DNA from: Halorubrum aethiopicum
GTDB lineage: Archaea > Halobacteriota > Halobacteria > Halobacteriales > Haloferacaceae
Length of the DNA stretch: 64,000 bases
Assembly (NCBI RefSeq): GCF_001542905.1
Contig: NZ_LOAJ01000001.1
Span: 62,001 to 126,000, forward strand
Direction of reading: 5' to 3'
Each line of letters begins with the position of its first letter. Position 1 is the stretch's first letter. This document shows positions 44,101 to 51,779 of the stretch, piece after piece. A program made the position numbers and the translations under genes. The notes below the pieces were generated by a model, which had not been told where the DNA came from, ran no database searches, and saw only the letters and a program-made list of their open reading frames with translations.

Positions 44101-44126
44101 AACACACACCCCACGTCTTGAATGAA
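44101..44126 (+). repeat. Left copy of the bracketing inverted repeat
   Basis: The sequence ACACACCCCACGTCTTGAAT and its flanks match, in inverted orientation, 45377-45403 with about one difference in 26. A third weaker direct copy is at 44172-44194. Confidence 0.75.
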
Positions 44127-44171
44127 TATCTCTTGCTTTCACTGTCGTATAGTCACTATTGGTGACCGGGG

Positions 44172-44194
44172 CACACACCCCTCATCTTGAATGT
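44172..44194 (+). repeat. Imperfect internal copy of the same repeat
   Basis: ACACACCCCTCATCTTGAAT matches the left copy at about 19 of 22 bases, in the same orientation, 98 bases upstream of the next gene start. Confidence 0.65.
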
Positions 44195-44291
44195 AATTGC
44201 GAATCACGATCCGCGAGAGAGGAGCCCTCACTCGATACTTTCTGTTATCGGAAAGGCAACATATTCTATCATACAGTGCATTGTCCCGAGT

Positions 44292-44597
44292 ATGCAGCGC
44301 CGCGAGTTCTTCGTAGCGGCTGCCGCTACGCCCATCGTGGGGTTTCCCGACTTTGAGAGAGGTGAGAGCGATTCCTCGGAACTTCCAGAATCAGATGATC
44401 CGATGATTTGGTTTGGCCAGCTCTCTGTGGCTGTAGAAGCGCCGGCCGACGAGGCGGAGGCGCTTGAGGCAGTTGAGTGGATTCGTGGTGACCGCGAGAT
44501 AGAGGAAGCGATACGACGGGCAGCTCGGGATGAGTACGACGAAGATGAACTGATCGAACGGTTTGTTGCAACGTCGGACTGGGTGGAGTATGAGTGA
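44292..44597 (+). CDS. Small Tat-signal protein
   Basis: A 101-residue protein beginning MQRREFFVAAAATPIVGFPD: a twin arginine, a hydrophobic patch, and a likely cleavage zone. The mature part is acidic and helical (EAEALEAVEWIRGDREIEEA). It may be exported by the Tat route, which dominates in haloarchaea, although the hydrophobic patch is short. The stop overlaps the next start (ATGAGTGA). Function is unknown. The start at 44292 is preferred over an in-frame upstream ATG at 44187 because it exposes the signal. Confidence 0.6.
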   Translation: MQRREFFVAAAATPIVGFPDFERGESDSSELPESDDPMIWFGQLSVAVEAPADEAEALEAVEWIRGDREIEEAIRRAARDEYDEDELIERFVATSDWVEYE

Positions 44598-44988
44598 CGA
44601 GCTTCCTTCATACTTGGAATTGGATGTTATCCCGGATACAATCCTTGAGCCGCCAGAACGGTTCGACCGCATCAAGAACCGGATCGGGTGTTGTGGCGTG
44701 AAACCGAACCTCGTCTATGGTGGGTATGTCCATCGGATTTGGGTGACGCACGCCGTCGATTTTGTTCGGGAAGTGTATGACGGCGATGTCGACGCCTATG
44801 TGGATATGTTCGCACCCAATCTCTGTTCCCCAGAGGTAGTGAAAGAAATGCGGGAAGCTGTCGAGCAGGCTCTCGAGTTCCACGACGAATACGAGAGAGA
44901 ATTCGAGATACTGCGTGAGTACCGAGAACAGGAGTGGCAGCGGCTCCGTGAGAAGAGCTATAACGGTGGCTCAGATGCCGTCGAATAG
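44590..44988 (+). CDS. Hypothetical protein coupled to the Tat protein
   Basis: A 132-residue protein that I do not recognise. It has aromatic and Cys residues in the first half (RIKNRIGCCGVKPNLVYGGY) and acidic helices in the second. No membrane segment. The ATG overlaps the Tat protein stop, so the two are translated together. Its last codons overlap the convergent gene at 44971. Confidence 0.6.
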   Translation: MSDELPSYLELDVIPDTILEPPERFDRIKNRIGCCGVKPNLVYGGYVHRIWVTHAVDFVREVYDGDVDAYVDMFAPNLCSPEVVKEMREAVEQALEFHDEYEREFEILREYREQEWQRLREKSYNGGSDAVE

Positions 44989-45198
44989 CTCCTGTAGCTC
45001 CCGCATTTTTTGCTCAACTTCCCACTCCTCCATCTTCTCGTGTTCTCCGGCGATTCGATAAGAGTGTGCGACGAGTGAGTTCACGCTTGCCAGAAAGTTC
45101 TGCATATTGTGTCGTAGCTGCTCGTCTGACTCGCTGCTGTCCAGCTCCTCGTAGTTCCTCCTCAGGATCTCGATTGTCATCCCAAGGTCATCGGGCAT
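44971..45198 (-). CDS. Small helical protein
   Basis: A 75-residue acidic, all-helical protein (LRHNMQNFLASVNSLVAHSYR then EVEQKMRELQELFDGI). It overlaps the 3' end of the convergent gene by 18 bases. It resembles antitoxin- or HEPN-associated small helical proteins only in general shape. Low information; the coding call rests on composition and frame. Confidence 0.45.
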   Translation of the reverse strand: MPDDLGMTIEILRRNYEELDSSESDEQLRHNMQNFLASVNSLVAHSYRIAGEHEKMEEWEVEQKMRELQELFDGI

Positions 45199-45376
45199 AT
45201 CCGGATCCGTCGACTCGACCCTAATGAATGCCGGCCTACAGCTGCTCTGCCGTCTCTTCGACTGTGATGGCGTTCTAGCCTATCCCCGTAGACACTATAC
45301 CAACTTCACGGGTCTAATCAGTACGTCACAAGCGGGATTTTAGAGTTCCACAAGAAACAGAGGGGCTAGAGTGGGT

Positions 45377-45403
45377 TTCATTCAAGACGTGGGGTGTGTG
45401 GTT
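45377..45403 (-). repeat. Right copy of the bracketing inverted repeat
   Basis: TTCAAGACGTGGGGTGTGTG and its flanks are the reverse complement of the left copy at 44101-44126. The copies enclose three small genes in about 1.3 kb. Confidence 0.75.
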
Positions 45404-45490
45404 GCCCAGATTGGAGGATAGAAAGTCGAAACTTGTGGATGTGATGCGGCCGTTCAACCACTATCACGGCACTACGCCCTAAAAAATAGC

Positions 45491-46243
45491 TCAACTCTGT
45501 GCTGATTGAACGCCCTGCCAAAGGTCATAGAGTACCTTGGTTAGTCGGGTCGCCTCATCCGCCATTCCCTCAATCTCTTCGTCGGTTCGGCCCACTACAA
45601 TCGAATGTGCCCCAGCATCCCCATGTTCCTTGAAATCATCTAATTTGTCAAGGAGTTCCTCGTCAATATCACGTGAATAGATTCGGAAATCACCGACATT
45701 ATCCCGTAAATTCTTCTTAAGCTCTGCCAAGCTGTGATGATACCCACGATCAGAATCGAAGAACAGTTCGATGTTCTGCCGCCCGTAGTGGCCGCGTAGG
45801 ATATCTGCGAGCAGATTCTCGAATAATTTCCGAGTCAGGACTAGTACGGCGTCATTGACACGGACGCGATAACACTCATTTATGTCCTCGACCAACTGTT
45901 CGTAGAACTGATCCTCCACGACATCTGTGTCAATAAATCGATCCTCTCGCGGTTCCTCCACAAGGGAGGTATCCACACAGTTCTCAAAATGCTCCAATCC
46001 TGTCGGAGATAGCACGTATCCCCCGTTGCTCGGCGAAAGCCAGTCTGCGTCTTCAAGGCGATTAAAGTACGTCGAGACGTGCTTCGACGGGACTGACTCC
46101 CGTGAGTCGTCAATGACGTTCCGAACGTCTTCGTGAGCTACCGGTTGTTGATCCTCGAACTCTTCTAAGTAATAGATAGCGAGGCCAACGACCTCCTTTT
46201 TGCTCGAGTATTCGGCGTGTTGCAGAAGTCTGTCGAAGTTCAT
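45491..46243 (-). CDS. Winged-helix / HEPN-like (DUF4145-type) protein
   Basis: A 250-residue protein. Residues 10-80 form a winged helix (VRNVIDDSRESVPSKHVSTYF). Residues 130-250 look like the helical DUF4145/HEPN group: VLTRKLFENLLADILRGHYG followed by KEHGDAGAHSIVVG, whose G-A-H-S is the usual family signature. HEPN-type proteins frequently act as RNases or nucleotide-transferase partners in defence, but the R-x4-6-H RNase motif is not clear here. It is divergent from the HerA gene, with 318 bases between. Confidence 0.65.
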   Translation of the reverse strand: MNFDRLLQHAEYSSKKEVVGLAIYYLEEFEDQQPVAHEDVRNVIDDSRESVPSKHVSTYFNRLEDADWLSPSNGGYVLSPTGLEHFENCVDTSLVEEPREDRFIDTDVVEDQFYEQLVEDINECYRVRVNDAVLVLTRKLFENLLADILRGHYGRQNIELFFDSDRGYHHSLAELKKNLRDNVGDFRIYSRDIDEELLDKLDDFKEHGDAGAHSIVVGRTDEEIEGMADEATRLTKVLYDLWQGVQSAQS

Positions 46244-46561
46244 CTATTGTTCAACAAGGTGTCCTTTTATTTATTTACCATTATGGGTCGCGAAGATCCT
46301 ATACCGTGTCTTTTCATTCGGATCTAGACAGCGTCTATTACCTCTCCAAACAATCTAGTGAAAATAGCCACCGATCGAGATGTTTTGCTCCCGTTGCTTT
46401 GGCCATCAGCGCAGTCGAAGACTTCGGTTGTCACAACCCTGTGTTATCGCGTTGTGGAGGGAGCGGCCAGTATTGAATGTAGTTATTGAAGCCAACTGCT
46501 AGTAGTAGTTTAACCCAAAATCTACAAGCGAGTGAGACAATGATACTATACAAGCCCGACG
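46244..46561. other. Divergent intergenic region of the HEPN-like and HerA genes
   Basis: Contains TTTTATTTATTTACC (about 46267-46282), which on the reverse strand gives a TATA box upstream of ATG 46243, and a TTTAACCC patch (46508) on the HerA side. No gene. Confidence 0.45.
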
Positions 46562-48406
46562 ATGGCCACCATCACCCACTCTAGCACCCTCGGGTTTGAA
46601 CTCGAGATGGAGTACGATGAGGGATTTGTGGAAGGAGACTTCGTCCAAGTTCCCGGCCCGGAGGAGAGTAAATATGTGGCACAGATCACCCATACAGAGA
46701 CAGACGACGGACACATCGAGGCGAGTGCATCTGTCATCGGTAGTTACCCCAGTCTCCCGTTTCGACAGGGTACTGAAGTTGAGAGGGCCGATGAAGACTT
46801 AGTTCTCGAAACGCTCTCATTGCCCTCCAGCGGTATCCAGATTGGGGCGCTCCGTAGCTTTGGGACACCCCTCTACCTCTCCGTCGAGAAGTTCATGGAA
46901 AAACAAGTGGGCGTCTTTGGACGGACGGGAAGCGGGAAGTCGTACACTGCCGGAGTGCTGATGGAAGAGCTATTTGAATACGACCAGCCGATGGTGATCG
47001 TCGACCCTCACGGCGAGTATGCATCGCTAAAAGTGAAACCTGACGGGGAGGCGAGCGACTATCGGGTCGTTGAATATGCCGACCTCGAATTTAATTCAGC
47101 CGCAGATCGCGATCTCGATCTCGACAGCATCGATCCGCTTGACCTCGCCCGGCCCGGACAGGCGACCGTTCTCAACCTTCGCGGGGTGGACACCGAGCGT
47201 CAAGAAGACATCGTGGCGACCCTTCTCGACGCTCTGTTTTTGGCCCGAAAACGGGATCGCATCCCCGCGACTAAGGTCTTCCTCGAAGAGGCTCATCTGT
47301 TCGCCCCCCAGCGGAAAAACGAGCCGCGCTCCGTCATCGAGAACATCGCCAAGGAGGGCCGTAAGTTCGGCTTCACGCTGACACTAATCAGCCAACGTCC
47401 GAGCGAAATCTATCCAAACATCCGCGCCCAGTTGCAGGCGTTTACGATTCACAAGCTCACAGACGACACCGATATCAAGAAGATCATCAAGAGCGCTGAG
47501 GGGCTCGATTCCTCGTGGGGCACGCAGATCCAGAAGCTCCAGACTGGCGAGGTGCTGTTCGTCGGCGACGTAATCGCCTCGCCGACCTTCGTCGATGTTC
47601 GCGAGCGTCGGACGAAACATCACGAAGGAAGCGAGGGGATGTTCCAAACGAGCGACCACGCCCGGGATGCTGCCGCGGTCGATGACCGCCAGACAGAACT
47701 AGACGAGGAAGTGACATCGGCAACAGTCGCGCGACTCAAGGAACGCATCGACGAACTCGAAACAGAACGCGATCGGCTTCGCGAGCGACTCGAACAGGAG
47801 CAGGAGGGGGAAACTAATGAACGGATCGCGGAACTCGAAACTACCGTCGACGAGCAACGGAAAGAAATTGACGAGCTCCAGTCGAAGATTCGCGATCGGG
47901 AGACGTCGATTGAGGAGCTTGAAGCGGAGCTCGAGGAGCGAGAGCAACAGATCCGAGAGCAGCGGAATAAGATCCAGCAACTTCGGGCAGAACGTGACGC
48001 TCTCGGCGAGGGCACCAGCAGTTCGGCCTCATCAGAGGCCGACGACGGGGAGGGCGACATTCTCGACCATCCGTACGTAGACCGCGTGCTTGCGCGGCTT
48101 CGGGAGGAACTCGCAGCCCTAGACAAGTACGAGCGTGGAATGCTCGAGTTCTTCCTCTACAACGAGAGTGGTTCGATCGAGGACGCGTACTTCCACGCCG
48201 GGGGATCGCCCAACTCCTCTCAGCGGTACGAGAAGGCCGAGACGTTGGTCGAGAAAAATTTCATTCGCAAACGGAAGCGAGGCGAGTACGTGTACGCGTT
48301 AGACGATCTCATTGAGGATAAGCTCAATGACTTTACCGATCAAGGGAATATTGACGTAGCAATTGACACAATCGAGGACGACTTAACCTCCTCAGCTTCG
48401 AAATGA
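46562..48406 (+). CDS. HerA-type ATPase with coiled coil and winged helix
   Basis: A 614-residue protein. A HAS-barrel-like N-terminus (residues 5-100) leads to the HerA/FtsK core: Walker A GRTGSGKS (120-127), VIVDPHGE (145-152), LEEAH (241-245) and SQRP (277-280). A coiled coil runs about 375-480. A C-terminal winged helix (about 505-600, YERGMLEFFLYNESGSIEDA) is followed by a short tail. HerA proteins form hexameric DNA translocases that usually work with NurA or with defence effectors. No NurA gene is seen nearby, which suggests that this copy has another partner. It is transcribed away from the HEPN-like gene. Confidence 0.88.
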   Translation: MATITHSSTLGFELEMEYDEGFVEGDFVQVPGPEESKYVAQITHTETDDGHIEASASVIGSYPSLPFRQGTEVERADEDLVLETLSLPSSGIQIGALRSFGTPLYLSVEKFMEKQVGVFGRTGSGKSYTAGVLMEELFEYDQPMVIVDPHGEYASLKVKPDGEASDYRVVEYADLEFNSAADRDLDLDSIDPLDLARPGQATVLNLRGVDTERQEDIVATLLDALFLARKRDRIPATKVFLEEAHLFAPQRKNEPRSVIENIAKEGRKFGFTLTLISQRPSEIYPNIRAQLQAFTIHKLTDDTDIKKIIKSAEGLDSSWGTQIQKLQTGEVLFVGDVIASPTFVDVRERRTKHHEGSEGMFQTSDHARDAAAVDDRQTELDEEVTSATVARLKERIDELETERDRLRERLEQEQEGETNERIAELETTVDEQRKEIDELQSKIRDRETSIEELEAELEEREQQIREQRNKIQQLRAERDALGEGTSSSASSEADDGEGDILDHPYVDRVLARLREELAALDKYERGMLEFFLYNESGSIEDAYFHAGGSPNSSQRYEKAETLVEKNFIRKRKRGEYVYALDDLIEDKLNDFTDQGNIDVAIDTIEDDLTSSASK

Positions 48407-48784
48407 GCCACCTCTGTAGTAGACTTAGATAGTATCTGCTTTACTTATAAACCGGTATCTTGGTTCTCACTATCTAAGTCAAGATTACGAAGGTCTCATT
48501 CGAGAGATTCTACGCCAAGCCCATCACAATAACTCGTTCGGGATATTCTCTGTACCTCTTTTTCGCACTCCTATGGGCTTCTGTAGAGCGTTTAGTTTTT
48601 ATAGAACTAACGTCTGTCCCTTACTGTCTCCTGCCCTCTGCATCCGCGACGAAAGTTATGACTTACCCTTACTCCTTACCTCTCGAATTCTACCATCTTG
48701 TACTGTATAGAGATGTTTTAAGGGGTATCCTATCACAAGTGGCAAAGAATTTATTGTGGTTTAGTATGTATGTGACGGCAAGGC
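48407..48784. other. Intergenic region before the four-gene winged-helix operon
   Basis: AT-rich. No supported gene. It contains AATTTATTGT at 48748-48757, a TATA box about 28-37 bases before ATG 48785. Several other T-rich patches (48590-48610, 48700-48725) could hold further promoter elements. Confidence 0.45.
48748..48757 (+). promoter_or_regulatory. TATA box of the winged-helix operon
   Basis: AATTTATTGT is placed 28-37 bases before the ATG of the first gene, so the four-gene message can be nearly leaderless. Confidence 0.5.
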
Positions 48785-49186
48785 ATGGAAGACGACGAAC
48801 CGTCACAGTCAACGCTCCAAGACCTCCTCGTCGACGAGGAACAGATGAACGAAGAGTTGCTGACCAACCTGCTGGCCGACTACGTTGGTATCGGGAGCAA
48901 CTCCGGGAGTCTCGTGCCCACACCTGCGTTCGAAGAACTGACCGCGAAACAGCAGATAACCGTGGTGTTGCTGGCGCAGAGAGCACGGCACGAACTCGAT
49001 ATGGTGGAGTCGGAACAGCTCACTCCATCGGAGATCAGCGAGGAAAGCGGGATCAAGACGGGTACCATCTACCCGACCATTCGGGAATTAGAGGAGGAAG
49101 ACGTCGCCGTGGGTAACGACGGAAGCTACCACATCCCGCCGTACAACTTTACAAAAGCCAAACAGCTCATCCGGGGTGATGCGTAA
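48785..49186 (+). CDS. Winged-helix protein 1 (paralogue of gene 3)
   Basis: A 133-residue protein. The first 50 residues are helical ([20 protein letters not shown]). Then follows a helix [12 protein letters not shown] and a winged helix ([20 protein letters not shown]) with a wing. It can be aligned along its whole length with the 49578 protein: IQDRLV, AQR and NLPDALDRL correspond to LQDLLV, AQR and NFTKAKQLI. Duplication is likely. Its final A is the first base of the next ATG. Function unknown. Confidence 0.7.
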   Translation: MEDDEPSQSTLQDLLVDEEQMNEELLTNLLADYVGIGSNSGSLVPTPAFEELTAKQQITVVLLAQRARHELDMVESEQLTPSEISEESGIKTGTIYPTIRELEEEDVAVGNDGSYHIPPYNFTKAKQLIRGDA

Positions 49187-49581
49187 TGAACGACGACGTA
49201 GAGGCGCTCCAAGAAAGGGTGGAGCAGCTCGAAGACCGTGTGGCTACAATCGAGGAGCAATTCGAGTCCGGGGAGGTGCCTGACGAACCTGCAGACCTCC
49301 GAACATTCGTCGAGCAGGTCGATCCATCGACGCACGTCGAGCGCGTGGTGACGATTGGGTACTACTTTGAGATACAACAGGGCCGCGAGAACTTCACTGT
49401 CGAGGATATTGAGGAGGGCTATCGTACCTGTAAAATCCAAAAGCCAGCGAATCCGAGTGACGCGCTCGCAAACGCAGAGAAGCGTGGCTGGCTGATGAGG
49501 GACGGCAAGGATGAACACTACCAGCTGTGGATGCTGACCCGCGAGGGTGAGCAGTATGTCGAGGAGGTGAGCGAGGCATGA
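49186..49581 (+). CDS. Coiled-coil / winged-helix protein 2
   Basis: A 131-residue protein. Residues 1-30 form a coiled coil ([20 protein letters not shown]). Residues 45-131 carry a winged-helix-like domain with [28 protein letters not shown] and [16 protein letters not shown] associate the pattern (long helix, then PSD...A...KRG-hydrophobic) with a recurring archaeal domain, but I cannot name it. It overlaps both neighbours by one to four bases, so stoichiometric expression with proteins 1 and 3 is likely. Confidence 0.7.
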   Translation: MNDDVEALQERVEQLEDRVATIEEQFESGEVPDEPADLRTFVEQVDPSTHVERVVTIGYYFEIQQGRENFTVEDIEEGYRTCKIQKPANPSDALANAEKRGWLMRDGKDEHYQLWMLTREGEQYVEEVSEA

Positions 49582-49988
49582 GTCTCGAAGACGAGATTCA
49601 AGACCGCCTCGTGGCCGACAGCGAGTCCATCCTCCAGAACAACCTTGATCGGGTCGAGGAGCTGTTCCAGCTCCATAGCGACGGTACTATCGACATCAGC
49701 GAGAAGTACCGCGATGTCGGCCCGGAGAACAGGATGTTGATCTACCTCATTGCCCAGCGGTTCGCAAAGGAGGGCAGCATTGCTGACGAAGACACCATCG
49801 ACTCGGAGTACTTCTACAAGCGGATTGACCGCAAGGAACGGACTATTCGAGATTACTTGCAAAATCTCCGGGAGGTAGGACTTGCCACCAAAAAGGGCAG
49901 AAGCGATCATCGACTAATCGTCGAAAACCTCCCCGACGCACTCGACCGACTGGAGGAGGCGGTCGACTCGACCAGTGATAGCGAATGA
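49578..49988 (+). CDS. Winged-helix protein 3 (paralogue of gene 1)
   Basis: A 136-residue protein: helical N-terminus ([20 protein letters not shown]), a helix [15 protein letters not shown], and a winged helix ([20 protein letters not shown]). It matches protein 1 in architecture and in key positions. The overlap with gene 2 is four bases (ATGA) and with gene 4 also four. No catalytic motif. DNA binding or a protein-protein platform are the natural readings. Confidence 0.7.
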   Translation: MSLEDEIQDRLVADSESILQNNLDRVEELFQLHSDGTIDISEKYRDVGPENRMLIYLIAQRFAKEGSIADEDTIDSEYFYKRIDRKERTIRDYLQNLREVGLATKKGRSDHRLIVENLPDALDRLEEAVDSTSDSE

Positions 49989-50962
49989 CGACTACATCGA
50001 AGCCCCGACTGTACTACCCGCCTAGCCACACGCTTGACACACTTAAAGCGGTCATCAGTGGGAGCCATACGAGAGAACAAATCGCCGACGAACTTGGAAT
50101 CAGCCCCAACACGGCCAAAAACAAAGTACACGACCCGCTACACCTCGGTCTCATCGAGAGTGACGGTGAGAAGTACAAAGCCACTGACGAGGCACGACGA
50201 CTTGTCCAGCTCCAAGACGACGACGTACTTGAAGACCGGTTCGTAGACCTCCCCGGCGTGGAGGGAGTATTAGAAAAGCTTGAGAATGGAGGAGCCACAG
50301 CCGAAGAAATCGGACGCATCATCAGTTTTGAAACGGAATCAGGAGCCGCAGACACGGAAACTTTCGAGAAATATGGGCGAGTGTATGCTCAGTGGATTCA
50401 CCGTCTTGACCTAGGCGAGGTTGAGGAAAACAACTCCCAGTCTCAGCATCCGTTGGAGAATGATCGGGGTGCAAACAATCCCCGTGTGCCTCCACAGAAG
50501 GTTATCGAGGCGCTGCGTGTTATGGACGAGGTCGAGACTAGGGCGGAGTTAGCCGACCGACTCGATCACTCAGAACGATATACGCAGAAAATACTCACCA
50601 CGGCGTACGCACTCAAGGTCGCGCAAACTGAGCGTGGGGGCGGCTTCACCACGACGAAAACTGGCCGCACGCTGACGACGACTAGTCAAGGTAAGCAGCG
50701 GGAGTTACTGCGAGATAATTTGCTTGAAATACCCCTCGTGCAAGCATACTGTAATCGCGTTCCAAGTGGCGAATTTAAGAACAAGGCAGTGATAGAACAG
50801 GTTTCTGAGGAATACAGCCTCGGCTGGAGTGAGGGGACTATCAGAACGCGATCACAACGCCTCTACCAATGGTTGATCTTTACTAGGCTGGCTGAAGAAA
50901 AGAAACAAGGTACCCTCGAGGCGACCGACAAGATGCCTCGAGGAAATTTACCTGATCCGTAG
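49985..50962 (+). CDS. Multi-winged-helix protein 4
   Basis: A 325-residue protein with at least two, probably three, helix-turn-helix domains: residues 28-75 (TREQIADELGISPNTAKNKV), 180-240 (TRAELADRLDHSERYTQKIL), and a C-terminal domain at 255-320 (AVIEQVSEEYSLGWSEGTIR). A Gln/Asn-rich hydrophilic linker separates the first two. It overlaps gene 3 by four bases and closes the operon. Its DNA-reading design suggests the targeting component of the set. No nuclease motif is seen. Confidence 0.7.
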   Translation: MTTTSKPRLYYPPSHTLDTLKAVISGSHTREQIADELGISPNTAKNKVHDPLHLGLIESDGEKYKATDEARRLVQLQDDDVLEDRFVDLPGVEGVLEKLENGGATAEEIGRIISFETESGAADTETFEKYGRVYAQWIHRLDLGEVEENNSQSQHPLENDRGANNPRVPPQKVIEALRVMDEVETRAELADRLDHSERYTQKILTTAYALKVAQTERGGGFTTTKTGRTLTTTSQGKQRELLRDNLLEIPLVQAYCNRVPSGEFKNKAVIEQVSEEYSLGWSEGTIRTRSQRLYQWLIFTRLAEEKKQGTLEATDKMPRGNLPDP

Positions 50963-51297
50963 ATATCTACCGAGCGAGAATCAGTGTTCTGAGTTAGTTA
51001 ATAACCGCAGACCGGGACGGGTAGTAGTTGTAGGACGCGTGTACCGAATATCGAGTCCCGTAGCAGTATCTCAATGGTTGTTTCGAGAGCATCACCCATA
51101 CCTGATTGGCTGGATTCTGGACGGTTAATGCCGGCACGGAGCAGCATTTTCATACTTGGACTCTGTCACGCTAGTTGGGCGATCCGCCCCGACCTAACCG
51201 AGTACGTGGGCTTGGGGGAGCGGAGTAATCCCCTTCGATAATTCGGATATGCTGCAAGCCGGCATTTATCAGTCAGGACGGGCCCTCTGAGCTTGAG
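50963..51297. other. Intergenic region between the winged-helix operon and the paralogue gene
   Basis: No gene. Contains a GC-rich patch (51170-51235) and GCCGGCATTTAT at 51258-51269, a TATA region about 30-38 bases before ATG 51298. The same hexanucleotide plus TATA context precedes the first integrase. Confidence 0.45.
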
Positions 51298-51651
51298 ATG
51301 CAAACGACATTCACTTCACAGGATGAGGCACGGGAGGCGTTGACAGTTGACTACGGAATTTCCGAGAAGAACGTGGATGCCTTGTTCGATGCTGTGGACA
51401 CCGCGACAGAGTCGTTGATTGACGAGTACGGCCTACATGGTGAGGTGGACACGGATACTGTGCAGCGGTGGCTGCAGATCGGTTCGGCAGAAAATATTGC
51501 ATGGTTTGTCGACGAGGGAGTGTTGGCTGTCGATGAACTGGATGGCTTCATCAGCGATCTCGGCGTATCCGAGATGGAAACGGTCGCTGGACGGGTGGCT
51601 ACGAGGAATAGGGACTTGATGCGTCTGTCTGAATCGATTTTATCGGGCTGA
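51298..51651 (+). CDS. Small island protein, paralogue of the 29157 gene
   Basis: A 117-residue helical acidic protein matching the 29157 product over nearly all its length, with DEYGLHGEVDTDTVQRWL and the terminal TRNRDLMRLSESIL segment conserved. Unknown function. The two copies lie 22 kb apart near opposite ends of the island. The start has a clear TATA box about 30 bases upstream. Confidence 0.65.
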   Translation: MQTTFTSQDEAREALTVDYGISEKNVDALFDAVDTATESLIDEYGLHGEVDTDTVQRWLQIGSAENIAWFVDEGVLAVDELDGFISDLGVSEMETVAGRVATRNRDLMRLSESILSG

Positions 51652-51779
51652 CGTAGTAATCAACTCTGTTTAGGGGTGTAGTCTACCAATATGTGCTTAC
51701 GGATTTGAGGAATCTCGCGTCGCGTGGCGGAACTCATCACGTCCGCACAATTGTAGGTCTTGAGCACGAATCGGACTGT

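Larger units (their letters stand above)
43761..44291. other. Intergenic region holding two copies of a 22-bp repeat
   Basis: No supported gene. Two direct copies of an ACACACCCC(A/T)C(G/A)TCTTGAATG sequence lie at 44104-44122 and 44174-44192. The stretch 43770-43860 is GC-rich and may be the 5' end of the preceding transcript. The first 300 bases show nothing else. Confidence 0.5.

Noticed and set aside
43852..44121. A plus-strand 89-codon frame
   Set aside because: It is basic, has no similarity or promoter, and ends in the repeat copy. It is likely chance.
46562..48406. HerA-NurA end-resection pair
   Set aside because: No NurA-like nuclease is encoded within several kilobases on either strand; only HerA is present.
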